Assembly: GCA_012955965.1 (NCBI GenBank)
Contig: JABBZI010000009.1
Span: 84,471 to 148,470, forward strand
DNA length: 64,000 nt
Source: Clostridioides difficile
GTDB lineage: Bacteria; Bacillota; Clostridia; Peptostreptococcales; Peptostreptococcaceae
Direction: 5' to 3'
In this document: positions 18,539-25,960 of the stretch, piece after piece
Numbering within the stretch: position 1 is the first letter of the stretch
Layout of the letters: the number at the start of each line of letters is the position of its first letter
Position numbers and translations under genes: made by a program
Notes under the pieces: model-generated
The model's database searches: none
The model's input: the letters and a program-made list of their open reading frames with translations, nothing else
Told to the model about the DNA's origin: nothing

Positions 18539-19606
18539 TTGAATACCATTATTTATGCCTATTTGATACCATTTATAGGATTAATTTTTTTGATATTTCT
18601 TATTAAAATGAATCATTTATTTAATAAGGAGCAGAGTAGATTGTTTATAATATCAATAGTAATTAACTTAATACTTATTATAGCTACATCTGCTGATTAT
18701 ATAATATCAAAACAGATAAATTCACCACTATGGATGGTTCGTAGAATTACATCTTTTTTAAATTTTGCAATAAGTCCATTGATGCCTATTTTACTTATAA
18801 AGATATTTAAACAAAAAAAGGATACAATTATATTTTATTTGCCATTTTTTATAAATTTTATTATTTGTTTTTTTAGTATTTTTATTAAAATTATATTTTT
18901 TATAGATGTAAATAATTATTATGAAAGAGGGTGTCTATTTTTTATGCCTTCTTTTACAGTATTATTATATATTTTAATATTTATAATCAATCCAGTTACT
19001 TCTCATGTGCAGGAAAAGAGAATGGAACGTATTATTGTTACATCTATTGCCATTACAATAATTATAGGATTACTTTTAGAAATCTTTTATTACTATCATT
19101 TTCTAAGTTATGGATTCTCAGCATTGGGACTTATTATTTATTATGTACTACAAAATATTAATTTTTTCTCAAAAGATTCTTTGACAGGAGCATATAATCG
19201 CCAAATGTATAGTTACATGTTAGATAGAATTAATAATTCCTTAAATTGTGTTATTGCTCTTTTAGATATTAATAATTTTAAATATATCAATGATAATTAT
19301 GGGCATGATGAAGGAGATAAAGTATTAATTCTATTTGTTGATATTATTAATAAGAATGTTAAAGATATAGCATCTCTTTATCGTACAGGTGGAGATGAAT
19401 TCGTGTTGATATCAACTAAAGTAACTGAAGAAGTACTCTTAAATACTCTTAATAAATCTAAGATAGAGTTAGAAAAATATGACCTTAGCTTTGCATGTGG
19501 AGTAATTGAATATCATAAAGAAGATAATCTTGAGGAAATATTACATATGGTTGATAAAAAAATGTATTTGAATAAAAATCAAATTAAAAATCAGGTAAAA
19601 GAATAA
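18539..19606 (+). CDS. Membrane-bound GGDEF protein (diguanylate cyclase)
   Basis: 355 residues. Six to seven hydrophobic helices occupy residues 1-205, followed directly by GGDEF (about 212-350). DINNFKYINDNYGHDEGD is the GTP/metal region, and the motif RTGGDEFV has GGDEF at 284-288. No RxxD I-site is seen. Likely makes c-di-GMP in response to a membrane signal. The start is TTG immediately after AGGAGGAGG, a very strong ribosome site. Third GGDEF gene within 12 kb. Confidence 0.87.
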   Translation: MNTIIYAYLIPFIGLIFLIFLIKMNHLFNKEQSRLFIISIVINLILIIATSADYIISKQINSPLWMVRRITSFLNFAISPLMPILLIKIFKQKKDTIIFYLPFFINFIICFFSIFIKIIFFIDVNNYYERGCLFFMPSFTVLLYILIFIINPVTSHVQEKRMERIIVTSIAITIIIGLLLEIFYYYHFLSYGFSALGLIIYYVLQNINFFSKDSLTGAYNRQMYSYMLDRINNSLNCVIALLDINNFKYINDNYGHDEGDKVLILFVDIINKNVKDIASLYRTGGDEFVLISTKVTEEVLLNTLNKSKIELEKYDLSFACGVIEYHKEDNLEEILHMVDKKMYLNKNQIKNQVKE

Positions 19607-19801
19607 TGCTAATTAAGAGATTTTTTGAAATCCTAAGAATAATTAAGTAAAAGGTATTTTTATTTATCTTTGATATTATCATAAAAATACCTCCTTAATG
19701 AGTCATAATAAATTCCAAAAGTTACATTGTCAAGAGGGAAGTGGATTGTATTTGAAAAGTATCTCATTAAATAAGAAGAATTTATTTTTACATAACTTAA
19801 G

Positions 19802-19836
19802 AAACCGCCTTAAGTTAAATTAAGGCGGTTTTAATA
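19802..19836 (+). terminator. Intrinsic terminator
   Basis: AAACCGCCTTA (19802-19812) pairs with TAAGGCGGTTT (19821-19831), then TTAATAAAT. It lies 195 bases past the GGDEF gene. Confidence 0.7.
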
Positions 19837-19987
19837 AATAAATGAGTACTCTAAATTATTTTGTATTTGTTATATTTTATTAAAAAATAAAATTCCAAAT
19901 GATAAGAATATATATCAATTAATTCTCAGTAAAATTTTCTTAAAAGTAGATAAAACTAAAAAGGGTTTTCTAGAAAATAAAATATAT

Positions 19988-20216
19988 CTAATTATGTTTA
20001 CTAATAGCATAACTTTGTGTAAATAAATTTCTACTATTTTTATCCGCTCCATAGTATAAAATCATCTAACTGTGTATCTATAAAATTGTAATAATCATAT
20101 GCACTACCAATATAGGTAGATAATATATGAGTGTATCTATCTATATTATTTGTAACTATACTATCATATCCCCCTAAAAAACTTTCATAAAAACAAAAAG
20201 AAAATACCTTTTTGGC
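19988..20216 (-). pseudogene. Coding relic behind riboswitch copy 1
   Basis: On the minus strand a frame runs open from 20216 to a stop at 20040 without any ATG/GTG/TTG start, giving FYESFLGGYDSIV...STYIGSAYDYYNFID. A one-frame shift then gives YGADKNSRNLFTQSY...SKHN and a stop at 19988. The same peptide segments appear, broken elsewhere, in cassette copy 2, so this looks like a frameshifted remnant of a gene. Family unrecognised. Confidence 0.5.
20185..20214 (-). terminator. Riboswitch expression-platform terminator, copy 1
   Basis: On the minus strand, CAAAAAG-N7-CTTTTTG (20194-20214) followed by TTTTTATG, starting at the 3' end of the aptamer. The overlap suits an aptamer that controls termination. 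Confidence 0.7.
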
Positions 20217-20303
20217 AGCTGGCTAACATAACTTATAAAAACTTTATAAGCCTTAGTCCCTATAGCTTTGCGTCACTAAATTTCTCTAGTTTTGCCGATT
20301 TAG
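20211..20303 (-). ncRNA. c-di-GMP class I (GEMM-I) riboswitch, copy 1
   Basis: Minus-strand RNA contains the class I landmarks in order: CGGCAAAACTAG, the conserved core GACGCAAAGCTATAGGGAC followed by TAAGG, a variable stem, and the 3' element TAGCCAGCTGCC. This follows the GEMM-I order (GGCAAACC ... GACGCAAAGCC ... CUAAACC ... GGUAGCGGGGUUACC). A promoter lies 20-50 bases upstream and a terminator directly downstream. No intact ORF follows, so the regulated target is missing or is an RNA. Confidence 0.85.
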
Positions 20304-20320
20304 TTTTACTCTACAACTAT

Positions 20321-20349
20321 ATAATACAACAGAATGAAGTATTATTCAA
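20321..20349 (-). promoter_or_regulatory. Conserved promoter of riboswitch copy 1
   Basis: Minus strand TTGAAT (20344-20349), 17-base spacer, TATTAT (20321-20326). The same boxes at the same spacing precede the other two aptamers. Confidence 0.7.
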
Positions 20350-20717
20350 TAGATTTATTTGAAAATTGAAAAATTTATAAAAATGAAAAATATTATTTTA
20401 TAAAGAAAGATTAGCAAATAATTAATCTCAATTTAGTATAAATATTAAAAAATGCCTAAATTGATAGAATAAGTATTTATAACTATATTTAATTGTTATT
20501 ATATAGAAGATATTTAAAGGAAAATTTTATGAGGTAAAATGAAAAGAAGTTACTAATTTAATAAGTTTCATATCAGAACAATTATTTTTATTAGTAGTTG
20601 TGCATAAAGTTTTAGAGTTTATATATGAAAGGTATAAACAGTTGGATAGTAATTATATTATAGTAGTAGTATTGATTTGCATATGTTTTAAATATAGGGA
20701 CTATAATTAAATAAAAA

Positions 20718-20739
20718 AAAGACCCTTAAAAGAGTCTTT
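20718..20739 (-). terminator. Terminator of cold-shock gene
   Basis: Minus strand AAAGACTC-N6-GGGTCTTT followed by a T-run (TTTTTTAT), 18 bases past the cold-shock stop. Confidence 0.8.
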
Positions 20740-20756
20740 CCCGAAAAATCTATATA

Positions 20757-20957
20757 TTATAATATAGTTATATTTTCTGCTTGAGGACCTCTAGCGCCTT
20801 TAACTATATCAAAGCTTACTTTTTGACCTTCTTCTAATGATTTAAATCCTGAAGTTTGTATAGCTGAGAAATGAGCAAATACATCATCTCCGTTTTCTAC
20901 TGATATAAATCCAAATCCTTTTTCGTTGTTAAACCATTTCACTATTCCATTATTCAT
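20757..20957 (-). CDS. Cold-shock protein, CspA family
   Basis: 66-residue OB-fold RNA chaperone. RNP1 KGFGFI (13-18) and RNP2 VFAHF (26-30) are intact, and the C-terminal GPQAENI matches the family. It binds single-stranded RNA and melts structure at low temperature. Monocistronic, with its own terminator. The 140 bases upstream may hold the long leader usual for such genes; no detail could be resolved. Confidence 0.95.
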   Translation of the reverse strand: MNNGIVKWFNNEKGFGFISVENGDDVFAHFSAIQTSGFKSLEEGQKVSFDIVKGARGPQAENITIL

Positions 20958-21100
20958 TAAAAATACTCCTATTAACCTATATCAAGGTATACTTGATTTA
21001 ATTGTGTATCAACACAAATACTATTGTATCATAAATTAATAAAGATGTCTACTTAATTATAAATTTACAGTTAATATTTTATATTAAAGGTTTCCAACAT

Positions 21101-21901
21101 TTATTTTTTAGATGTAACTATTTCACCATTTGTATTATGGTATCTAAAGGTACAGATAAGTGCAATAACTATTACAACTATAGCTGTAATAATACCAGCT
21201 TCACCAACAAGATATGGGCGCATTTCACCACCTATGGATTTATCTAAAAGTAATTGTACTACAAAGTTATGTACGAAATGGAACCAAATACCAGGCCATG
21301 CACTTTTTGATTTTATACTTAAATAGAACATTGGATAAGATATCAAGATGCATAACAGTGCTAAAACTGGAAGCTGATACCAAAGTGGTATGTTAGACAT
21401 ATATGATGCTAGAAATACTGGGGAATGCCACAAAAACCAAATTGTACCGCAAAGAAAAGCACCTTTGTTAAACCCAAAAAGTTCATTAAGTTTTGGTGCT
21501 AAGTAACCACGCCAGCCTATTTCTTCACCCATTGCAGTGACAAAATATATTGCCAAATATATCAATAACATCTTTGGAGCTTTTATGAGATTTAGAGCCA
21601 TATTATCTATGATTACTTCCTTGCCGAATATCAATAAGTAGATACTATATGATATTCCCCAATAGACTAATGGGATAAATATGGCACCCAATACATATTT
21701 TAAGCTACATATTCTAAAGTTAAGCGCATTCTCTCCACGGTGGTATATCATACTTACAATAATGGCAGCAACGCCAGGACACCACATCAAAACGTAAGAA
21801 AACTGTAAAATTCCACGATTAATAATTAGATAGTAGAAAATTGAACTTAATGCAAAACAAGTAATAAGAAATAACAAAATTGATTTTTTTATTTTTTCCA
21901 T
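21101..21901 (-). CDS. CPBP-family intramembrane metalloprotease
   Basis: 266 residues with about eight membrane helices. Conserved motifs are EEIGWRGYL (E126, E127, R131), WHSP near residue 160, and HFVHNF near 240, the Glu/His metal and catalytic residues of CAAX-processing/bacteriocin-processing proteases. The frame is open to 21961, but ATG 21901 has GGAGGT six bases upstream. Roles in this family range from peptide maturation to bacteriocin self-immunity. No bacteriocin gene is seen nearby. A near-consensus promoter with flanking palindromes precedes it. Confidence 0.85.
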   Translation of the reverse strand: MEKIKKSILLFLITCFALSSIFYYLIINRGILQFSYVLMWCPGVAAIIVSMIYHRGENALNFRICSLKYVLGAIFIPLVYWGISYSIYLLIFGKEVIIDNMALNLIKAPKMLLIYLAIYFVTAMGEEIGWRGYLAPKLNELFGFNKGAFLCGTIWFLWHSPVFLASYMSNIPLWYQLPVLALLCILISYPMFYLSIKSKSAWPGIWFHFVHNFVVQLLLDKSIGGEMRPYLVGEAGIITAIVVIVIALICTFRYHNTNGEIVTSKK

Positions 21902-21932
21902 GAGAAGACCTCCTATAATTGTGTGTAAGAGG

Positions 21933-21961
21933 ATTATATCATTTGATTTGATTATAGTCAA
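21933..21961 (-). promoter_or_regulatory. Strong sigma-A promoter of CPBP gene
   Basis: Minus strand TTGACT (21956-21961), 17-base spacer, TATAAT (21933-21938), about 35 bases before the start codon. Confidence 0.75.
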
Positions 21962-21983
21962 ATATATTTGATGAATATCAAAT
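21947..21983. promoter_or_regulatory. Two palindromes at the CPBP promoter
   Basis: TTTGA-N6-TCAAA (21947-21962) overlaps the -35 box, and ATTTGAT-N4-ATCAAAT (21966-21983) adjoins it. Similar half-sites (TTTGA/TCAAA) in tandem suggest an operator for an unknown regulator. Confidence 0.4.
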
Positions 21984-22081
21984 AATAGTTTTTGAAATTA
22001 TTTTATTGTTTTTTATTTTATTACTATTTATCTGATAATAAATTCTTTCAGATTTTTTATAGATGTTGATAAAATGATTTA

Positions 22082-22246
22082 GTGGAAGCTTTGCTAGTAG
22101 TAGTGTTTGTAGGTAAGAACGAGCCGCTAGTGATATTAGTTAGAGATGGAATAAGTAATATCCAAAAATGTTTAATAAATAAAAGGAAAGTTATAAATGC
22201 AACCAAAATTTGTGGAAATGTAAATGAAAAGCCTTTAGTGAAGTAA
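22082..22246 (+). CDS. Possible small ORF, 54 residues
   Basis: Reading from GTG 22082, a frame of 54 residues (beginning VEALLVVVFVGKNEP and ending in VNEKPLVK) ends 20 bases before a strong terminator. No ribosome site is visible and no family is recognised. It may be the tail of a lost gene. The neighbouring terminator resembles the one after the 95-residue gene at 24679. Confidence 0.3.
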   Translation: MEALLVVVFVGKNEPLVILVRDGISNIQKCLINKRKVINATKICGNVNEKPLVK

Positions 22247-22265
22247 AAAATTTAGTAAAACAGAT

Positions 22266-22309
22266 AAAAAAGAAGGTAGCTACTAGAATTAGTTACTACC
22301 TTCTTTTTT
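22266..22309. terminator. Strong bidirectional terminator
   Basis: AAAAAAGAAGGTAG (22266-22279) pairs with CTACCTTCTTTTTT (22296-22309). A close relative lies at 24972-25008. Confidence 0.8.
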
Positions 22310-22455
22310 AATGAATTTAAAGTTTATAGAATAATGTATCGTTTTCTAATTAAATAGTAAGAGAATTTTGTTATAATAGACACTAATGTAATTTAATTAG
22401 TAGTTTATTAAATGTAGAAAAAACTAAAAAGGGTTTTCCAGAAAATAAAATCTAT

Positions 22456-22611
22456 CTAATTATACCTGCTTACCAATACTATAACTTGATGTAAATAGGA
22501 TTTTACTACATTTTCTCCATACTCTAATATAAAAACATCTAGATGTATATCTATAAAATTACAGTAATCATATAAACTGTCAATATAAGTAGTTAATATA
22601 TGTGTACACAT
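22456..22611 (-). CDS. 51-residue ORF behind riboswitch copy 2 (probably a relic)
   Basis: ATG at 22611 opens a 51-residue frame to TAG at 22456, starting MCTHILTTYIDSLYDYCNFID. The first 31 residues align with the frame in copy 1 (YTHILSTYIGSAYDYYNFID). After that, a different frame in this copy (SKILFTSSYSIGKQV) matches copy 1, so this copy is frameshifted too, and the stop upstream of the ATG interrupts the shared FYESFLGG part. No ribosome site. It could still be translated, but decay is the simpler reading. Confidence 0.4.
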   Translation of the reverse strand: MCTHILTTYIDSLYDYCNFIDIHLDVFILEYGENVVKSYLHQVIVLVSRYN

Positions 22612-22657
22612 ATCTATTTTTTACATAAACATTTTACATCCACCTAAAAAACTTTCA

Positions 22658-22685
22658 TAAAAAACAAAAAGAAAATATCTTTTTG
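22658..22685 (-). terminator. Riboswitch terminator, copy 2
   Basis: Minus strand CAAAAAG-ATATTTT-CTTTTTG (22665-22685) followed by TTTTTT. Confidence 0.7.
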
Positions 22686-22776
22686 GCAACTGGCTGACTG
22701 ATATAATTTACAAGGATTTTATAAGCCTTAGACCCTATAGCTTTGCATCACTAAATTTCTCTACTTTTGCTGATTT
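22683..22776 (-). ncRNA. c-di-GMP class I riboswitch, copy 2
   Basis: Minus strand carries CAGCAAAAGTAG, then GATGCAAAGCTATAGGGTC, then TAAGG and CAGCCAGTTGCC. The core has one change (GACGC to GATGC) from copy 1; otherwise the architecture is the same. Confidence 0.8.
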
Positions 22777-22795
22777 AGTCTTATTCTACAATCAA

Positions 22796-22824
22796 ATAAT
22801 ACAACAGAGTTAGTTATTATTCAA
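22796..22824 (-). promoter_or_regulatory. Conserved promoter of riboswitch copy 2
   Basis: Minus strand TTGAAT (22819-22824), 17 bases, TATTAT (22796-22801), same as in copies 1 and 3. Confidence 0.7.
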
Positions 22825-22994
22825 TATACTTGTTTGAAAATTGAATTAATTTATATATATGAATGTTATCTTATATTAAAAAAATAGATTGAATATGTAA
22901 AGTATAAGGCTAGAATGTGTGAAGAATAAAGAATAAGGATAAAAAGTTTGTAAAAGTAGTTAGACAAGGAATAGTAATTTCTTTAAGTAGCCAT

Positions 22995-23239
22995 TTTTAG
23001 GGAAAGGGAAACTTTTTTTAGAATATAATGCTTTTATAATAAAAAAATAACACTTTTATAAATATCAAGACATAGAATATAAAAAATTTATAATAATATA
23101 TTTACCAAAATTATACAACATATCTTATATTATAACTATATAAATCATATAAATCAATACTTAGACAGGTTGATAGAGTAGTTTTAAAAAACAATAGATT
23201 CATAATACAAAACCCACCTTAAGCTCCCTTTCCCTAAAA
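22995..23239. repeat. Inverted repeats bounding 245 bases (MITE-like)
   Basis: TTTTAGGGAAAGGGA (22995-23009) is repeated in inverse orientation at 23225-23239. The G-rich motif is conspicuous in AT-rich DNA. The interior holds no ORF. It may be a miniature transposable element or simply two operator-like motifs; target duplications were not identified. Confidence 0.35.
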
Positions 23240-23804
23240 TAGGAGATTTTTATTATTATTTAATAATGATTTTTAATATTAAAGCTAATATTCAAGTATT
23301 ATTTAAAAATATTTAAGCTTTAAATCTTGATTTATAATAATATTATAAAAAGTAAATTGATATATACTGTAATAATTAAAACTTTAGACTTTAATAAAAA
23401 TACTTTTTAGTGGAGTAATCTAAATATAAAACGATTAAAGATGTAATTATGATAGTAAGAATATAGTTTTAGATTATATAACTTTATATATTTATCTTTT
23501 TACAATAAATTAAAAATCAAATGAAATACAAAATAAATTACATAAAAGTCTAAAAATATTGGTTTTAGACTTTGCACTTTTAAATAATTTTATCAAAGAT
23601 ATAGAAAATAATTTATTAGACACACAATAATATTGTGTGAATTTTAAAGTTTACAGATTGAATAAAAAATGTATAAAAGAAATAAATAAAACAGATTTAT
23701 AGTTGTTAAAATTTTTTAACAGTAAGAGATACTATTGGAAAATATACTAAAGATATTTACCTAATTATTTATATAAAAAATAATGATATTTAGGAGTGAC
23801 TATA
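23240..23804. other. AT-rich intergenic stretch
   Basis: No gene seen. It contains two small hairpins: AAAGTCTAAAA/TTTTAGACTTT (23545-23573) and CACACAATA/TATTGTGTG (23621-23639). Confidence 0.4.
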
Positions 23805-24485
23805 ATGCAAACTAATGTATTGATAATTGATGGAGATAAGAATGATTGCCAGGAATTGAAACAGTTTTTAGAAGAAAAAGGTATGAATGTCTATTTAGCA
23901 TATACTTGTAAAGATGCTATTGGAAAAATATTTAGTAATAAATTTGATTTAATATTTTTAGAAATAGTTTTAATTGATGGTGATGGATGGGATTTTTGTA
24001 AAAAAATTAGAAATATAACTACTTGCCCAATTATTCATATAACACACATAAATGAAGATCAAAGTATTTTAAATGCTTTAAATTCTGGTGGAGATGACTA
24101 TTTAATAAAGCCTTTAAATTTAGAAATATTATATGCGAAAATTAAAGCTATTTTAAGAAGATTGAATTTATATACAAATAATAAGGAAAATAACATAAAA
24201 TTAGAAGAATATAATAGAACTAGTGGAGTGATAAAACTAGGAAATAAAATGATAAAATTAACTCCAACAGAAAATAGGTTATTAAATTACTTTATAGATA
24301 ATGCTGAAAAGACTCTAACTATTAAAGAGATATATGAACATGTATGGAGGAATGAATATTTAGAGGACAATTATAGTGTTGTAGTTGCAGTAAATGGGTT
24401 AAGAAAGAAAATAGAGAAAGATTATAAAAATCCTCAGAAGATTATAACAATAAGAGAAGTTGGATATTATTTTAATAAGATATAA
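23805..24485 (+). CDS. Orphan OmpR-like regulator with Glu at the phosphorylation site
   Basis: 226 residues. The N-terminal receiver-like domain (1-118) has IIDGD instead of the usual DDD pocket, and Glu53 (LIFLEIVLIDGDG) where the phospho-accepting Asp normally stands; the Thr (HIT) and Lys (DDYLIKPL) are kept. The C-terminal winged helix (about 140-226) is intact (TPTENRLLNYF, VVVAVNGLRKKIEK). No kinase gene is adjacent. It probably regulates transcription without phosphorylation, with Glu perhaps mimicking the active state. The frame opens at GTG 23796, inside the ribosome site; ATG 23805 is preferred. Confidence 0.85.
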   Translation: MQTNVLIIDGDKNDCQELKQFLEEKGMNVYLAYTCKDAIGKIFSNKFDLIFLEIVLIDGDGWDFCKKIRNITTCPIIHITHINEDQSILNALNSGGDDYLIKPLNLEILYAKIKAILRRLNLYTNNKENNIKLEEYNRTSGVIKLGNKMIKLTPTENRLLNYFIDNAEKTLTIKEIYEHVWRNEYLEDNYSVVVAVNGLRKKIEKDYKNPQKIITIREVGYYFNKI

Positions 24486-24500
24486 AATTTAATAAACAGG

Positions 24501-24644
24501 ATGATAAGAGTGTATAAGATTTTAGTATATAATAAGAGGTTCTACCCAAACATAGATTTTATAACAGAAAGATTTGGTGCTTTATATAAAATAATTATGA
24601 ATAATATGGAAAATATGTTTAATATGATTATGATTAAGGTATAA
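24501..24644 (+). pseudogene. Decayed tandem copy of the 95-residue gene
   Basis: A 47-codon frame from ATG 24501 contains YNKRFYPN-IDF, matching HDKRFYPNNIYPAIDF of the next gene. The flanking DNA (AAATTTAATAAA...GATAAG...GATAAGAT) is also shared with the sequence before 24679. At the position of the next gene's ATG this copy has ATT. It diverges after about 25 codons and ends early, so it is a partial tandem duplicate. Confidence 0.5.
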
Positions 24645-24678
24645 AATTTAATAAATAGAATGATAAGGGGTGGATAAG

Positions 24679-24966
24679 ATGTTAATACATGATAAGCGTT
24701 TTTATCCAAATAATATTTATCCAGCGATAGACTTTCTTAAGATAAAAAAACAATTAAAATCAATATATAAGAATGATTTATCAGATTGTGGAAGTATATG
24801 CATAATAGAAAGAAAAGAATATTCTATAAGTATAAATAGTATAGGTGAGATAAATATATATTATGATTTAGAATATGAAAATAAGATACAGAGTATAGTT
24901 GATGAGATTGAACAGTTATTCAAGTCTCAAGTTGAAAATTTTAGAGTATCAAAATTTAGAAATTGA
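24679..24966 (+). CDS. Small protein of unknown function, 95 residues
   Basis: Begins MLIHDKRFYPNNIYPAIDFL and is predicted mixed alpha/beta (IERKEYSISINSIGEINIYYD strands, then helix SIVDEIEQLFKS). A GTG at 24670 is in frame, but ATG 24679 follows AAGGGGTGG with good spacing. No family is recognised. Preceded by a degenerate copy of itself and followed by a terminator. It may belong functionally with the orphan regulator upstream, since they are co-oriented. Confidence 0.6.
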   Translation: MLIHDKRFYPNNIYPAIDFLKIKKQLKSIYKNDLSDCGSICIIERKEYSISINSIGEINIYYDLEYENKIQSIVDEIEQLFKSQVENFRVSKFRN

Positions 24967-24971
24967 TGAAG

Positions 24972-25009
24972 AGAAGGTAGAAACTGGAATTAGTTGCTAC
25001 CTTCTTTTA
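24972..25009 (+). terminator. Terminator after small gene
   Basis: AGAAGGTAG (24972-24980) pairs with CTACCTTCT (24997-25005), then TTTAT. Related in sequence to 22266-22309. Confidence 0.75.
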
Positions 25010-25259
25010 TTATGATTGTTCAATTATATGTTTTCTGCAAGAATAGTTTATACTTTGGAATACATCAAGAACATTACTCAATGTATCTTAAAATCGATTT
25101 AAAGAGATTTTTTAACAATCTAAATTATAGCAATTGTATATTGATAAAATTACAATAATCATATGAACTAACCGTATAAGCAGTCAACATATGTGTATAT
25201 CTATACATTTTATTTTTTAAAATATATATTATTATAAGCCTAAAAAGTTTTCATAAAAA

Positions 25260-25281
25260 CAAAAAGAAAAACATCCTTTTG
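25260..25281 (-). terminator. Riboswitch terminator, copy 3
   Basis: Minus strand CAAAAG...CTTTTTG followed by TTTTTATG. The stem is weaker than in copies 1 and 2. Confidence 0.5.
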
Positions 25282-25370
25282 ACAACTGGTTAATATAACT
25301 TATAAAATAATTTACAAGTCTTAGTCCCTATGGCTTTGTGTCACTAAATTTGTCTAGTTTTACTAATTTA
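25278..25370 (-). ncRNA. c-di-GMP class I riboswitch, copy 3 (diverged)
   Basis: Minus strand contains AGTAAAACTAG, GACACAAAGCCATAGGGAC, TAAG and AACCAGTTGTC. The order is kept, but the core GACGC is GACAC and the 3' element is changed, so ligand binding may be reduced or lost. Confidence 0.65.
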
Positions 25371-25389
25371 GCTTTATTCTACAGTCATA

Positions 25390-25418
25390 ATAATACAATA
25401 GAATCAGCTATTATTCAA
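25390..25418 (-). promoter_or_regulatory. Conserved promoter of riboswitch copy 3
   Basis: Minus strand TTGAAT (25413-25418), 17 bases, TATTAT (25390-25395). Confidence 0.65.
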
Positions 25419-25581
25419 GATACTTATTTGAAAATTCGATAAATTTATAAATATGAATATTATTTTACTATTAAAAAACAAACTAAAGACATAGAATAAA
25501 TGGTAAAATTTACCTGTAGTTTTTGTGTTAAAAAGCTCCTATTATTAGTTTAAGTTAGACTGAATGAGGGAGCGACACAAG

Positions 25582-25959
25582 ATGGAAGAAGAAATGTCAA
25601 TAGAAAAATTATTAAGAGCAGAACTAATAATAATGGAGTATTTATGGAAAAAAGATTCTATAATGTCTAAAAAAGAAATTGTAAAAGATATAAAGCAGAT
25701 ATATGGATGGCATAAAAGTACAATAAAAATACTACTAAAAGGATTAGTTTACAAAGATTATTTGGATAGATATATTATAAAGTTTCAATCTCATTATGAA
25801 ATAATAATAGATAAGGAAGATTATTACGCTTTTAAGAAAAAAGTACTAAAATCTAGCAAAAGTAGAAAAATAATGAATTCTCTTACTACAGTACATAAAT
25901 CTATAAGTAAAGAAAGGTTAGACTCAATAGAAGAGTCTTACAAGAATTTAAAAGAATGA
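25582..25959 (+). CDS. BlaI/MecI-family transcriptional repressor
   Basis: 125 residues. The N-terminal winged helix (ELIIMEYLWKKDSIMSKKEIVKDI, then YGWHKSTIKILLKGLVYKDYL) is typical of BlaI/MecI/CopY repressors. The C-terminal helical part would be the dimerisation and protease-cleavage region. The frame opens at ATG 25564, but that overlaps the ribosome site (GAGGGAG); ATG 25582 is chosen. No BlaR-type sensor protease or beta-lactamase gene is adjacent, so the target is unknown. A broken paralogue follows directly. Confidence 0.8.
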   Translation: MEEEMSIEKLLRAELIIMEYLWKKDSIMSKKEIVKDIKQIYGWHKSTIKILLKGLVYKDYLDRYIIKFQSHYEIIIDKEDYYAFKKKVLKSSKSRKIMNSLTTVHKSISKERLDSIEESYKNLKE

Positions 25960-25960
25960 T

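Larger units (their letters stand above)
19945..20400 (-). repeat. Dispersed cassette copy 1 (c-di-GMP riboswitch family)
   Basis: One of three homologous segments of about 400-480 bases, here read on the minus strand: promoter, c-di-GMP-I aptamer, terminator hairpin, then a decayed coding relic. Close copies lie at about 22415-22870 and 25085-25480. The shared 3' part with copy 2 runs down to the CCCTTTTTAGTTTT block. No intact gene follows on the minus strand. Confidence 0.8.
22415..22870 (-). repeat. Dispersed cassette copy 2 (c-di-GMP riboswitch family)
   Basis: Homologous to copies 1 and 3 over its length. Minus strand order is the same: promoter 22796-22824, aptamer 22683-22776, terminator 22665-22685, coding relic down to 22456. 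Similarity to copy 1 is high enough to align by eye base for base. Confidence 0.8.
25085..25480 (-). repeat. Dispersed cassette copy 3 (c-di-GMP riboswitch family)
   Basis: Third and most diverged copy. Promoter and aptamer remain recognisable. The coding part downstream has several stops and aligns only as DNA (the ATATGATTATTGTAATTTTAT block matches copy 1). Copies are spaced about 2.5 kb apart. Confidence 0.7.

Noticed and set aside
19945..25480. Repeated cassettes as a possible CRISPR array
   Set aside because: Copies are 400 bases or more and 2.5 kb apart, with aptamer and promoter structure; no short regular repeats with spacers and no cas genes.
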